Assembly: GCA_002973635.1 (NCBI GenBank)
Contig: CP027224.1
Coordinates: 816,501 to 880,500 of the forward strand
Direction: 5' to 3'
DNA: 64,000 nt
Source of the DNA: Lysinibacillus sp. B2A1
Lineage (GTDB): Bacteria; Bacillota; Bacilli; Bacillales_A; Planococcaceae
Each line of letters begins with the position of its first letter. The stretch's first letter is position 1. The position numbers and the translations under genes are program-made. Of the stretch, positions 47,887 to 57,037 are shown one piece after another. Below the pieces are notes generated by a model, which worked only from the letters and a program-made list of their open reading frames with translations, was not told the DNA's origin and did not search any database.

Positions 47887-47926
47887 TAAAACAGTCTCTA
47901 CATGATATTTGTGGAGACTGTTTTTA
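47887..47926 (+). terminator. Terminator of the degV-family gene
   Basis: AAAACAGTCTC-TACA and TGT-GGAGACTGTTTT, T5. Confidence 0.9.
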
Positions 47927-47948
47927 TTTCGTATCGAAAGGAGAAAAA

Positions 47949-49316
47949 ATGAAATATAGAGGTTGGTTATTACCACCTGCATTGAGGGATTTCCATGAAG
48001 GTCGTATTTGGCTTAAGGAGCATTCACCGTTTACAAAAGATGATATCAAAAGAATCATCGAATGCAATTACTTCCATATAATAGAAGGGATCCAAAAAGA
48101 GCCACATTTAAAATGCAATCGTTGTCATAATCAAGACCCTCAGCAATTTACAACGTTTGATTGCTCAAAATGTGAGCAATCGTGTATTTATTGTAGACAT
48201 TGTCTTCATATGGGGAGAGTGAGTAGCTGTACAGAGCTGCTTATCTGGATAGGTCCTCGTGCATTTAGAATAAAAAAGCACCCTTTAGAATGGGCTGGTC
48301 AATTTACAGTGCTTCAACAGCAAGCAGCAAATGAAATACTAGAAAGCATAAAAGCAAAGCGCTCTCATCTTTTAGCAGCTGTATGTGGTGCAGGAAAAAC
48401 TGAGCTGCTTTTCCCTTCAGTTCATTATGCATTAGAGCAAGGCTTGCGCGTATGCATTGCAACACCTCGGACAGATGTAGTACTAGAATTATTTCCTCGC
48501 TTCCAAAAGGCTTTCCCTAGAACAATAATCCATGCCTTATATGGTGGAGCACCAAAGCAAGAAGGTTATGCACAGCTAATATTAGCAACTACTCATCAGC
48601 TTTATCGCTTTGAGCAAGCCTTTGATGTGATGATTGTTGATGAGGCCGATGCTTTTCCATATACATTTGATGAAACCTTACAGAGAGCTGTGAAAAAAGC
48701 TAAAAAGAAAGATGCCCCAGTAGTATTTGTCACTGCAACACCTTCTCAAAAGCTACTTTATCAGTATCAAAATAACAGTTACTCCTTTATCCCAAAACGT
48801 TATCATAATTATCCTTTGCCTGTTCCAAGATTTCGTTCTTTATGGCGCTATGAAAAATACTTTAAACGAGGGAAAATTCCACCAAAACTAAAACAATGGA
48901 CTGAGGAGCGTCTAGTACAAAAAGAGCCATTTCTAATATTCTTTCCAAAGGTAGAGTTAATGAAAATAGCTGCACCACTTTTTCAGGCGTTAGATGCCAG
49001 CATTACCACAGTACATGCTGAAGATCCTGAGCGTAAAGAGAAGGTTCTTAAACTGCGTAATGAAGAAGTTAGAGGATTGCTTACAACCACTATTTTAGAA
49101 CGTGGAATTACGATTAAGAATGTGCAGGTGGCGGTCGTTGGGGCAGAATCCACCATTTTTAATTCTAGTGCACTTATCCAAATAGCTGGACGGGTTGGAC
49201 GAAACGCTGAATTTGCAGAAGGAGATATTGTATTTTTCCATCATGGGATTACGGTTGAAATGGATGATGCACGAACGAAAATCCTGACTTACAATATGAA
49301 AGGCTTTCCTCAATGA
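47949..49316 (+). CDS. comFA: Competence DNA helicase ComFA
   Basis: 455 residues. Cys-rich zinc region (Cys56, 59, 72, 75, 79, 82, 85, 94), helicase core with Walker A GAGKT (147-151), a DEAD-type Walker B VDEADAFPY, VTATPS, and the C-terminal RecA-like half with ERGITI and QIAGRVGRN. It is the membrane-associated ATPase that helps pull single-stranded DNA in during transformation. AAAGGAG precedes the ATG. comFB, which lies between comFA and comFC in B. subtilis, is absent here: comFC overlaps comFA by 4 bp. Confidence 0.95.
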   Translation: MKYRGWLLPPALRDFHEGRIWLKEHSPFTKDDIKRIIECNYFHIIEGIQKEPHLKCNRCHNQDPQQFTTFDCSKCEQSCIYCRHCLHMGRVSSCTELLIWIGPRAFRIKKHPLEWAGQFTVLQQQAANEILESIKAKRSHLLAAVCGAGKTELLFPSVHYALEQGLRVCIATPRTDVVLELFPRFQKAFPRTIIHALYGGAPKQEGYAQLILATTHQLYRFEQAFDVMIVDEADAFPYTFDETLQRAVKKAKKKDAPVVFVTATPSQKLLYQYQNNSYSFIPKRYHNYPLPVPRFRSLWRYEKYFKRGKIPPKLKQWTEERLVQKEPFLIFFPKVELMKIAAPLFQALDASITTVHAEDPERKEKVLKLRNEEVRGLLTTTILERGITIKNVQVAVVGAESTIFNSSALIQIAGRVGRNAEFAEGDIVFFHHGITVEMDDARTKILTYNMKGFPQ

Positions 49317-49903
49317 ATAAAATAGACACACATTGTTTATTATGTACACAGCCTTTGCAGCATACCATCTCATGGACAACTCTTTTAACTAAACAATTCC
49401 AACCAACTATATGTGAAAAGTGCTCGGCACGCTTTGAAAATTCCCAATCAGCAACGGCTCTTTATCAATATAATAATGCTATGAAGGAATATTTACATCA
49501 ATATAAATTCCTTCAAGATGTCACACTGGCAAAAGTATTTCGACAGGAGCTTTATGCTCGTTTTAAACATGAAAAAGCCACTATTATCCCGATTCCTATG
49601 CACCCTCTCAAACAAAAAGAGCGGACCTTTTCGCATATGGAAGAGCTATTAAAAGCAGCGAATATCCCATATATTCAACTATTGAAAAAAACTACAACCG
49701 AAACGCAAAGTGCCAAAAATAGAGAGGAACGCATACAGGTGGCTCCGTTATTTTGTCTAATGGATGGAGCTTACGTAGAGCATAAAGAATATCTTCTTTT
49801 TGACGATATAAAAACTACAGGAACAACTTTACGGCATGCTACTGAAGTATTAATAAATGCGGGGGCTAAAAGTGTTCAATGCTTCACATTAATTAATGGA
49901 TGA
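49313..49903 (+). CDS. comFC: Competence protein ComFC (phosphoribosyltransferase-like)
   Basis: 196 residues. An N-terminal four-Cys cluster (CLLC...CEKC), a middle helical part, and the PRPP-binding motif YLLFDDIKTTGTTLRHA near the C-terminus. ATGA overlap with comFA shows translational coupling. It is required for DNA uptake, where it is thought to support ComFA. Confidence 0.93.
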   Translation: MNKIDTHCLLCTQPLQHTISWTTLLTKQFQPTICEKCSARFENSQSATALYQYNNAMKEYLHQYKFLQDVTLAKVFRQELYARFKHEKATIIPIPMHPLKQKERTFSHMEELLKAANIPYIQLLKKTTTETQSAKNREERIQVAPLFCLMDGAYVEHKEYLLFDDIKTTGTTLRHATEVLINAGAKSVQCFTLING

Positions 49904-49964
49904 AAATGCTAATGCATCATGTATAATAGATAACGAGTATAGAAGAAATCGCAGATAACTGTTA

Positions 49965-50160
49965 TTTATCTTCATTCAGTAGAAGACTCCCACCTCTACA
50001 GGTGTTTAGATGAATGCGATTTTGGTTTCTTTTCAGTGGGTGTCCCAACACTTACTGAATGAAGATAAAGCCTCCGGCGGATGTCACGGATTTTCAAAGG
50101 AATGAATTGTGCAGGCACAATTCAAAATCCAGACGCAATTACGCCAAGGCGAAATTGATA
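49965..50160 (+). repeat. Structured intergenic repeat, type 2, intact copy
   Basis: First part: perfect 17-bp inverted arms TTTATCTTCATTCAGTA (49965-49981) and its complement (50053-50069), continued by GACTCCCAC/GTGGGTGTC with one mismatch, and a small inner hairpin CACCT/AGGTG. Second part: GGATTTT (50088-50094)/AAAATCC (50124-50130) enclosing GAATTGTGC/GCACAATTC (50104-50112/50115-50123), then CAATT (50136-50140)/AATTG (50153-50157). It ends 17 bp before yvyF. The related copy is at 11462-11630. Confidence 0.75.
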
Positions 50161-50177
50161 CAGAGGAGGAAGAGTAG

Positions 50178-50591
50178 ATGGCAGAGGTTCGTAATTGTCC
50201 AAAGTGTAATGAATTTTTTAATTATATAGGTGTCAGAGAAGTATGTCATAAATGTGCTCAATCTGAAGAAGAGCTTTATCAAATCGTTTATCGCTTTTTA
50301 CGTAAACGTGAAAACCGTGCCGCAACAGTGGAACGTATTGTAGAAGCGACAGGAGCTGAGGAAGAGCTATTATACAAATGGGTGCGCAAAGGACGTTTAC
50401 AGCCAGCAATGTTTCCTAATCTAGGCTACCCATGTGATAACTGCGGACACCTTACAACAAAAGGCAAGCTTTGTTCAAAATGTCAGGATGAACTGAAGTC
50501 AGAGCTTCGGACATTCGAAGCAGCTAAGGAGTTCCGTGATAGCGTAGAACAGCGTGATCGTGTCACATATCACTCTGAACGAAAACGATAA
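50178..50591 (+). CDS. yvyF: Flagellar operon protein YvyF
   Basis: 137 residues. An N-terminal zinc-knuckle pair (CPKC...CHKC), a middle winged-helix-like segment (VERIVEATGAEEELLYKWVRKGRL), and a second pair (CDNC...CSKC) describe this flagellar-operon family. GAGGAGGAAG precedes the ATG. The role is unclear; the gene lies at the head of flgM-flgN-flgK-flgL in both this organism and B. subtilis. Confidence 0.9.
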   Translation: MAEVRNCPKCNEFFNYIGVREVCHKCAQSEEELYQIVYRFLRKRENRAATVERIVEATGAEEELLYKWVRKGRLQPAMFPNLGYPCDNCGHLTTKGKLCSKCQDELKSELRTFEAAKEFRDSVEQRDRVTYHSERKR

Positions 50592-50600
50592 AGGCAGGAA

Positions 50601-50637
50601 GTGTGTTAATTTTAAACAAAATTAGCACATTTTTTTA
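50601..50637 (+). terminator. Terminator between yvyF and flgM
   Basis: GTGTTAATTTT (50603-50613) and AAAATTAGCAC (50618-50628) with one G-U pair, T7. Confidence 0.85.
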
Positions 50638-50649
50638 TGTTTGAAAACT

Positions 50650-50675
50650 TAACATTATGCAAGACAATCCGAAAT
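50650..50675 (+). promoter_or_regulatory. Possible sigma-D promoter of flgM
   Basis: TAAC, 14-bp spacer, TCCGAAAT; sigma-D consensus is TAAA-N15-GCCGATAT. Spacing equals the two better sites at 55545 and 57038. It lies between the yvyF terminator and flgM, where B. subtilis also has a sigma-D promoter. Confidence 0.45.
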
Positions 50676-50712
50676 AATAGGAAGATAAGCTTTTAAGATT
50701 GGAGGGGGAAAA

Positions 50713-50973
50713 ATGAAAATTACATCTTATGGCATCAATGCAGTAAACGCTTATAAAAATCAAGTTCGCAATGTAAAAGCAAGCGATAATAAAGCATCCT
50801 TTGCGGATAAAATCGAAATTTCAAAGGCTGCACAGAATATGCAAGAAATTTCAACATACAGTACTGAGCGTGCTGAACGCGTCCAACAATTAAAGGAAGA
50901 TATTGCTTCTGGCGAATATAAAGTCAATGCTCGTCAAGTTGCAGAAGATATGCTGAAATACTATCGTTTCTAG
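50713..50973 (+). CDS. flgM: Anti-sigma-D factor FlgM
   Basis: 86 residues. Disordered polar N-terminus and a helical C-terminus with ADKIEISKAAQNMQEI and the end VNARQVAEDMLKYYRF, typical of FlgM. It holds sigma-D inactive until the hook-basal body is complete. GGAGGGGG before the ATG; first gene of the flgM-flgN-flgK-flgL-yviE-fliW-csrA run. Confidence 0.95.
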   Translation: MKITSYGINAVNAYKNQVRNVKASDNKASFADKIEISKAAQNMQEISTYSTERAERVQQLKEDIASGEYKVNARQVAEDMLKYYRF

Positions 50974-51000
50974 AGAGTAAAGGAAAGGGTGTTTAGCAAT

Positions 51001-51504
51001 ATGTCTATAGAAGCGATTTGTTCTACATTAACAAAGCTAGAAAGAATGCATAAAAGCTTGCTAGAATTAGCTAACAAAAAAACAGAAATCATTACAGTTG
51101 GCGATATCGAAGCACTGGATCAAATGCTCAAGGATGAGCAAGCCCATGTAGCGGCAATCGATAAGCTCGAGCAACAGCGTCAGAAACAGGTAACGGACTA
51201 CCTTGGAGCAAAAGGACTTGCTACCACTGACAAAACAACTGTCGCAGATGTCATCGATGCTGCTGAGCAACAGACTGAAAAAGATACACTAACAGCAGTT
51301 CGCAATCGCTTATTGCACATCATCAATGACTTAAAAAAGCAAAATGATCTCAATCAAAAATTAGTATTTCAATCATTACAAATTGTGAATCTTACACTAG
51401 ATGCTGTACGTCCCCCTCGTCAAGAGCAATTTAACTACTCTGGTAATGAGGTGCGAGGCACAAATACCATGGGCAAAAAATCATATTTTGATTCACAAGC
51501 GTAA
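51001..51504 (+). CDS. flgN: Flagellar export chaperone FlgN
   Basis: 167 residues, almost entirely helical, with a long coiled coil (~5-130), matching FlgN/YvyG, the chaperone for FlgK and FlgL that are encoded next. The ATG at 51001 gives a 9-10-bp SD spacing; the GTG at 50989 would be too close to the SD. Confidence 0.9.
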   Translation: MSIEAICSTLTKLERMHKSLLELANKKTEIITVGDIEALDQMLKDEQAHVAAIDKLEQQRQKQVTDYLGAKGLATTDKTTVADVIDAAEQQTEKDTLTAVRNRLLHIINDLKKQNDLNQKLVFQSLQIVNLTLDAVRPPRQEQFNYSGNEVRGTNTMGKKSYFDSQA

Positions 51505-51545
51505 CTTTTTTTAGAAAATAAAGGTTATTAAAGGGAGGAAAAGGA

Positions 51546-53141
51546 ATGCGCTCAACATTTATGGGCTTAGAGGCAAGTAAACGTGGTTTATTTACACAGC
51601 AAACAGCTTTATATACAACTGGACATAATATTTCCAACGCCAACACATTAGGATACTCTCGTCAACGAGTAAATATGCAGGCCACTCCAGGCTTTCCAAC
51701 GGCAGGTTTAAATCAGCCAATTTATCCAGGCCATTTAGGAACAGGGGTAGAAGCAGGATCGATTCAACGTATTCGTAGTGAATTTATTGATCGCCAATAT
51801 CGTCAAGAAACGAATCAATTTGGCTATTGGGAATCAAGAACAAAGGCCATTTCTCAAATGGAGGATATTATTAACGAACCTTCTGAATTTGGATTAGACA
51901 AAGCTTTTGCGCAGTTTTGGAAAGGGCTTCAGGATGTTGGTAACAAGCCGGCAGATGCAGCAGCACGTAAAGTAGCTATCGGTCTTGCAAAGCATTTAGC
52001 AGAGTCTTTCAACACCATTGATACACAATTAAAAACGATTCAAGGTAATCTTGGGAAAGAACTAGGTGTCTCTACAACACAAATTAACACTATTCTAAAG
52101 GAAATTGCAGCCGTTAACAAACAAATCCAAGAAGTAGAGCCGAATGGGCATGTACCAAATGATTTATATGATGTTCGTGATGTATTAGTAGATAAATTAA
52201 ATGAGTACATACCTGTATCAATTGAACGTATTCCTTCTGGTGGTCTCGCTTCTGCGGTTGCTGAAGGTAGCTTGAAAATAACGTTTAAAGGTACTGATGG
52301 TGTTGTCAGAAATTTAGTAGATGGAAAAGATTTTGCGCAGTTTACTGCAATGGGAACTAACGGGAGTAAAGTCACTGGCGATGACATTACCAATTTATTT
52401 TCAGAATTACAACTAACAGATATTGAATCGTTAGAGGATCATGAAGCAGGAACTGTCATTAGCTCCCAAGCGGCTATTGGACAACAGGATTTTGAAGCTT
52501 CAAAAGGAAAATTATTATCTCTTATTAATTCATATGGTTATCAAAGTACTAGTGGTATAAAGGGCTACTACCCTGAAACTTTAGAAAAACTAGACCAGTT
52601 AGCGAATGCCTTTATTGAAGAATTTAATAAACTGCATGCAAATGGCTATACATTAGAGCAAAAAGATTCTAATGGGGTTGTAATTATCCCTTCTACTAAT
52701 GGGGGACTTTTCTTTTTAGGTGCAGGTACAGGTGCAGGTGGGATTAAATTTAATGAAGCCATTGAAAAAGATCCTAATCTTTTAGCTGCATCCTCTGGGG
52801 TTACTCAAGAAGGTGATGGTAAGCATGCCTATGAGCTTGCTAATATGCAGCATAAATTGTATGCCTCTATTGGAAATGCAACAATGCAATCATTTTATCA
52901 AGGGGTTGTTGGGAAAATTGGTGTAGATGGTGAGGAAGCTCTACGTCTAGCAGCAACTTCAGAATCTCAACGTCTAACTGTGTCAAATAGTCGTGATTCT
53001 GTGAGTTCTGTATCATTAGATGAAGAAATGACAAATATGATTACCTTCCAGCAAGCATATAATGCCAATGCACGTATGATTACTGTTGTTGATGAAACAT
53101 TAGATAAAATTATTAATGGTATGGGTCGAGTAGGTCTATAA
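51546..53141 (+). CDS. flgK: Flagellar hook-associated protein 1 FlgK
   Basis: 531 residues. Conserved N-terminus (STFMGLEASKRGLFTQQTALYTTGHNISNANTLGYSRQRV) and C-terminus (VSLDEEMTNMITFQQAYNANARMI) form the coiled-coil D0 core of hook-junction proteins; the middle is variable. It joins hook and filament. GGGAGG before the ATG. Confidence 0.96.
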   Translation: MRSTFMGLEASKRGLFTQQTALYTTGHNISNANTLGYSRQRVNMQATPGFPTAGLNQPIYPGHLGTGVEAGSIQRIRSEFIDRQYRQETNQFGYWESRTKAISQMEDIINEPSEFGLDKAFAQFWKGLQDVGNKPADAAARKVAIGLAKHLAESFNTIDTQLKTIQGNLGKELGVSTTQINTILKEIAAVNKQIQEVEPNGHVPNDLYDVRDVLVDKLNEYIPVSIERIPSGGLASAVAEGSLKITFKGTDGVVRNLVDGKDFAQFTAMGTNGSKVTGDDITNLFSELQLTDIESLEDHEAGTVISSQAAIGQQDFEASKGKLLSLINSYGYQSTSGIKGYYPETLEKLDQLANAFIEEFNKLHANGYTLEQKDSNGVVIIPSTNGGLFFLGAGTGAGGIKFNEAIEKDPNLLAASSGVTQEGDGKHAYELANMQHKLYASIGNATMQSFYQGVVGKIGVDGEEALRLAATSESQRLTVSNSRDSVSSVSLDEEMTNMITFQQAYNANARMITVVDETLDKIINGMGRVGL

Positions 53142-53199
53142 AATTAAATAATTTATGGAGAATAACTCTCCAACTAACAAGAAGGGAGTTTTTATTAAA

Positions 53200-54126
53200 A
53201 TGCGCGTAACACAATCAATGCTTTCAAGTAATATGCTGTTAAATTTAAATAAAAGCTATGGCAAAATGTCAAAGCTTCAGGACCAAATTAACTCAGGCTC
53301 TAAAATTACCCGTCCATCAGATGACCCAGTAGTAGCAGTAAATGGAATGGGCTATCGCCGAGATTTAGCAAAGGTTGAGCAATACACACGCAACATGATA
53401 ACAGCAAGTAATTGGCTAGATTCATCTGATGAATCTTTGAATCAGGTTGGCGAGCAAATGAAGCGTGTTCGTGAGCTTGTTATTCAAGCAGCGAATGATA
53501 CAAACACACCAGAAGAACGTGAAAAAATAAAAATGGAGATTGACCAAATTCGTCAGCAGATTCAGGATGTTGGAAACACAAATATTGGTGGCAGTTACCT
53601 ATTTAGTGGAACAAATACGAATCAGCCATTATTCACGCCTGTGGTTGGTGGGAACGGAAAAGAAATAAATCCAGCCCTAAACGCACCAAATGAAGCTGTC
53701 AATATAGAAATTTATGATGGCATTCAAATTCAAGTTAATACGCCTGGTAAAGATCTATTTAAAAATATAGATGATATGATGGGGAAAATTTCTGATTTAT
53801 TAGGGGATCCAAATAAAACTGGTACAGAGATTGGAGATGCGCTTGGAGGAGTCTCATCATCAAGCAATAGTGATGATATTACAACAATGCATAATAAAAT
53901 TCTGGAAGCGCAGGCTGACGTAGGCGCCCGACAAAATCGTATAGAGATGATGGAGAATCGCCTAGGTATCCGTGAGGTCAGTGTGACAAAGCAACTTAGA
54001 GATACTGAATCTGTGGATTACTCTAAAGCCATTACGGAAATGGTGACAAATGAATCCATTCATCAAGCTGCATTATCTGTAGGTGCGAAAATTATTCAGC
54101 AAACCTTAGTAGATTTTATAAGATAA
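53200..54126 (+). CDS. flgL: Flagellar hook-associated protein 3 FlgL
   Basis: 308 residues from the ATG at 53200, where the flagellin-like N-terminus MRVTQSMLSSNMLLNLNKSY begins (AAGGGAG 11 bp upstream); a start 45 bp earlier would add an atypical leader. Flagellin-type N- and C-terminal helices (GSKITRPSDDP; the C-terminal ALSVGAKIIQQTLVDFIR). Second hook-filament junction protein. A perfect 17-bp inverted repeat spans its stop codon. Confidence 0.95.
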   Translation: MRVTQSMLSSNMLLNLNKSYGKMSKLQDQINSGSKITRPSDDPVVAVNGMGYRRDLAKVEQYTRNMITASNWLDSSDESLNQVGEQMKRVRELVIQAANDTNTPEEREKIKMEIDQIRQQIQDVGNTNIGGSYLFSGTNTNQPLFTPVVGGNGKEINPALNAPNEAVNIEIYDGIQIQVNTPGKDLFKNIDDMMGKISDLLGDPNKTGTEIGDALGGVSSSSNSDDITTMHNKILEAQADVGARQNRIEMMENRLGIREVSVTKQLRDTESVDYSKAITEMVTNESIHQAALSVGAKIIQQTLVDFIR

Positions 54127-54140
54127 AATCTACTAAGGTT
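54102..54140. repeat. Perfect 17-bp inverted repeat across the flgL stop codon
   Basis: AACCTTAGTAGATTTTA (54102-54118), loop TAAGA, and its exact complement (54124-54140). The stop TAA (54124-54126) is inside the right arm. No T run follows. Confidence 0.85.
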
Positions 54141-54190
54141 CTGCTCCGAAAGCGAAGCGACAGGGGCAAACTCTATTATGAACAACAAGG

Positions 54191-54220
54191 GCGTTTGGAC
54201 AATTTTGTTCAGACGCTTTT
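54191..54220 (+). terminator. Terminator-like hairpin between flgL and yviE
   Basis: GCGTTTGGAC and GTTCAGACGC (two G-U or mismatch positions) with TTTT. It ends just before the yviE SD, so it may weaken rather than stop read-through. Confidence 0.5.
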
Positions 54221-54239
54221 CTTGAAAGGAGAGATGTAG

Positions 54240-54803
54240 ATGAGACTCCCTCAAATTCAAATTCATACAACGGATGCAAAATTAAATCTTCATATAGCAA
54301 AGCCTCAACAAAACATTAAACAGCCAAAGGCAACGCAACATATTGAACAGCCTGCTGCTATTTTAGAAATCAATACAACTAGAGGGATTTTAAAGATTGA
54401 CTCTTCTCAAGCAAGACGTGATTTAGGAATGATAGGTCCGATTGAAGCAACCAAAAATGCTGCTGAGGAGGGAAGTCAGGCTGCCTTAAGTGGTGCAGCA
54501 AGACGTGCACGGGAAGGTCGACAGATGATGATGTCAGCAGGAAAAGGGCAAGGACGCTCTACGATTCAAAATATAGCCAAGCAAAATCATGGTCCACATC
54601 GAGTACAATTTAATATAAAATTTGTTCCATCAGTAGGATCAGTTAAAATCAACTATACACCAGGTACAACTGATGTCAATATTCAACGTAGAGAGCCTAT
54701 AATTGACGCTAAAGTGAATAACCCAATACACGAATACACACCAGGGAAGGTAACTGGTACAATGGTACAAAGACCAGATGTTGATATTGATGTCATCATT
54801 TAA
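54240..54803 (+). CDS. yviE: YviE-like flagellar-operon protein (DUF6470)
   Basis: 187 residues, basic and Gln-rich, with MRLPQIQIHTTDAKL at the start and a beta-rich C-terminus with repeated YTPG-D-V motifs. Gene order (flgL, this gene, fliW) and the N-terminal motif match B. subtilis yviE. Function is unknown; AAGGAG precedes the ATG. Confidence 0.85.
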   Translation: MRLPQIQIHTTDAKLNLHIAKPQQNIKQPKATQHIEQPAAILEINTTRGILKIDSSQARRDLGMIGPIEATKNAAEEGSQAALSGAARRAREGRQMMMSAGKGQGRSTIQNIAKQNHGPHRVQFNIKFVPSVGSVKINYTPGTTDVNIQRREPIIDAKVNNPIHEYTPGKVTGTMVQRPDVDIDVII

Positions 54804-54818
54804 AGGAGCGTATAAATA

Positions 54819-55262
54819 ATGAAAATTGCGACTAAATTTTTAGGTGAAATTGAAATTTCAAAACAAGATATCCTGATGTTTGAACATGGTTTACTTGGAT
54901 TACAAGATGAAAAACAATTTGTTTTACTACCACTTGATGCTGACCTCCCTTTAGCGATGCTTCAATCGATTAATAATACAGATATTGGTTTCGTAGTGGC
55001 CTTCCCGTTTGCCTTTAAAAAAGATTATTGCTTTGATATTAGCGAAGAGGATCGTGAGCAACTGCAAATCGAAAAACAAGAGGATGTCCTAACATATGCG
55101 ATTGTTACAATGAAGGAAACATTACAGGATTCTACCATTAATTTATTAGCTCCAGTTATCATCAATATTGGAACTAAATGTGGGAAACAGATCGTCCTTC
55201 AAGATAATAAATCCTATCCTCTACGCTATCCGTTGCAAGCATTGGAAGGAAGTGCGAAATAA
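54819..55262 (+). CDS. fliW: Flagellar assembly factor FliW
   Basis: 147 residues. Family signs: [30 protein letters not shown] and the C-terminal NLLAPVIIN...SYPLRYPL. FliW binds either flagellin or CsrA. When flagellin leaves the cell, FliW is freed to bind CsrA and relieve repression of hag. Its stop overlaps the csrA start (TAATG). Confidence 0.96.
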   Translation: MKIATKFLGEIEISKQDILMFEHGLLGLQDEKQFVLLPLDADLPLAMLQSINNTDIGFVVAFPFAFKKDYCFDISEEDREQLQIEKQEDVLTYAIVTMKETLQDSTINLLAPVIINIGTKCGKQIVLQDNKSYPLRYPLQALEGSAK

Positions 55263-55480
55263 TGCTAGTCCTTTCCCGTAAAAAAGATGAGTCCATCATG
55301 ATTGGCGACCAAATTGAAATAAAAATATTAGCGATCGAAGGTGAACAAATTAAAATTGGAATTGTCGCACCTAAAACAGTTAAAGTACACCGTTCAGAGG
55401 TTTTCAAGGCTATCCAAGCCCAAAATAAGGAAGCACTCACTATGTCTTCAGGCTTCTTTGAGCAATTAAAGAAAAAATAA
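55262..55480 (+). CDS. csrA: Carbon storage regulator CsrA
   Basis: 72 residues: [40 protein letters not shown], the beta-strand RNA-binding faces of CsrA, with the Arg of VHRSE retained. It binds GGA hairpins and blocks translation; a matching hairpin is in the hag leader 133 bp downstream. It overlaps fliW by one base. Confidence 0.97.
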   Translation: MLVLSRKKDESIMIGDQIEIKILAIEGEQIKIGIVAPKTVKVHRSEVFKAIQAQNKEALTMSSGFFEQLKKK

Positions 55481-55544
55481 AAATTATAATTTGAGTAGTT
55501 AAATATATTACATAAAAAAATAAAAAATCTTTCTTAAAAACTAT

Positions 55545-55570
55545 TAAACATTTCCAGTTCAATACGATAT
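55545..55570 (+). promoter_or_regulatory. Sigma-D promoter of hag
   Basis: TAAA (55545-55548), 14-bp spacer, TACGATAT (55563-55570); six of eight -10 bases match the flagellar sigma-factor consensus. It predicts an ~88-nt leader. Confidence 0.65.
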
Positions 55571-55612
55571 ATATATTGTAAGGTGCAGGGAGTACATAAC
55601 TGCCTAATCCTA

Positions 55613-55662
55613 ATTCCACACGGATGTGGAATAACAAAAACAATTATTCAAGGAGGAATTCC
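55613..55662 (+). promoter_or_regulatory. CsrA-binding leader of hag
   Basis: ATTCCAC (55613-55619) and GTGGAAT (55626-55632) present ACGGAT in a six-base loop; ACACGGATGT matches the CsrA consensus RUACARGGAUGU closely. A second GGA site overlaps the SD (AAGGAGGAATTCC, 55650-55662). This is the two-site layout shown for B. subtilis hag. Confidence 0.75.
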
Positions 55663-55664
55663 AA

Positions 55665-56579
55665 ATGAGAATTCAACACAACATTTCAGCTTTAAACACA
55701 CACCGTAACCTTACTTTTAACAACGCTCAAGCTTCTAAAAACCTTGAGAAATTATCTTCAGGTTACAAAATCAACCGCGCTGGTGATGACGCTGCTGGTT
55801 TAGCAATCTCTGAAAAAATGCGTGGACAAATCCGTGGTCTTGATATGGCTACTAAAAACGCTCAAGATTCAGTTTCTTTAATTCAAACTGCTGAGGGTGC
55901 ACTTAACGAAACACATGCTATTTTACAACGTATGCGTGAATTAGCAGTACAATCTGCAAATGATACTAACGTAACTTCTGACCGTGAAGCGTTACAATTA
56001 GAAATTAATTCTTTATCAGAAGAAATTTCCCGTATCGCTAATGATACAGAGTTCAACACGCAAAAATTACTAAATGGTTCATTTGATGGTGGTACTGATA
56101 TTACATCACCTGCATCTGCAACAGCTTCTACAGGTAAAGTATTCCACATTGGTGCGAACTCAGGTCAATCAATTAACCTAAGCATTATGACAATGACTGC
56201 AACTGCCTTAGGTGTAAACGCATTAACAAATGGCGCAACAGTTTCTTCATTAACTGCAGCAGGTTCAATTGGTGCTGGTATCAATATCACTACTCAATCA
56301 GCAGCAGATAACTCAGTTTCAATTATTGATTCTGCGTTAAAACGTGTATCAGAAACTCGTGCATCTTTAGGAGCGGTTCAAAACCGTTTAGAGCACACAA
56401 TCAATAACTTAGGTGCAACTTCTGAAAACTTATCAGCTGCTGAATCACGTATCCGCGATACTGACATGGCAAAAGAAATGATGGGCTTCACGAAGAACAA
56501 TATCTTAATGCAAGCTGCACAGTCTATGTTAGCTCAAGCAAACCAACAGCCACAAGGCGTGTTACAATTATTAGGTTAA
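55665..56579 (+). CDS. hag: Flagellin Hag
   Basis: 304 residues. Conserved N-terminal D0/D1 ([36 protein letters not shown]) and C-terminal D1/D0 ([35 protein letters not shown]), with a short Ser/Thr/Ala-rich middle (~145-215) offering many possible O-glycan sites. Codon use is highly biased, as in the S-layer gene. It sits between its regulators (fliW, csrA) and the glycosylation genes that may modify it. Confidence 0.98.
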   Translation: MRIQHNISALNTHRNLTFNNAQASKNLEKLSSGYKINRAGDDAAGLAISEKMRGQIRGLDMATKNAQDSVSLIQTAEGALNETHAILQRMRELAVQSANDTNVTSDREALQLEINSLSEEISRIANDTEFNTQKLLNGSFDGGTDITSPASATASTGKVFHIGANSGQSINLSIMTMTATALGVNALTNGATVSSLTAAGSIGAGINITTQSAADNSVSIIDSALKRVSETRASLGAVQNRLEHTINNLGATSENLSAAESRIRDTDMAKEMMGFTKNNILMQAAQSMLAQANQQPQGVLQLLG

Positions 56580-56589
56580 TGTTTTTTAA

Positions 56590-56616
56590 GCGCGAAGGAT
56601 TATTCCTTCGCGTTTT
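56590..56616 (+). terminator. Terminator of hag
   Basis: GCGCGAAGGA-TTAT-TCCTTCGCG followed by TTTTC. Confidence 0.9.
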
Positions 56617-57037
56617 CATTTTTTTGAAAATAAGTTTTTTCTTGGACAAAATATCAAAATTAAGATAGAATCCTCTGATGAATGTCAATAATGAAGAGAG
56701 TAGATTTATTTTGTAGGTTACTTATTCCAGATAAGTGATTGAACAAGAATGAAAGCTTATGAAAGATGAAGGTTTCTTTTCACCCTTAAGTTTTTTCTAA
56801 GATTTGCAGTATGCAACTTTTAGGAAAGGCTTTTTCAATATTGCCTTTTTAATACAAGAAAAAAGATTTAATTTTTACGAAAATAGGTAAGATGTAACGG
56901 TAAGAGAACACTAAAATATAGTAGAGTTATTAATAAACTGAAAAGAACTTATTAAACAACTCCGTTATTTTATAGAAAATTCTCTTCTAAAGGAGTGATT
57001 TCTCATAAAAGTTAGAAACAGTTTTATTAATTGAGTT
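56617..57037. other. Intergenic region between hag and the glycosylation genes
   Basis: AT-rich, no gene seen. A short hairpin AAAGGC (56825-56830)/GCCTTT (56843-56848) with TT may be a second terminator. AAAGGAGTGATTT (56989-57001) repeats the maf1 SD region (57068-57082) but has no start codon after it. Confidence 0.4.

Noticed and set aside
55440..55643. Minus-strand frame over the hag leader
   Set aside because: It covers the promoter and CsrA hairpin of hag and has no SD or domain.
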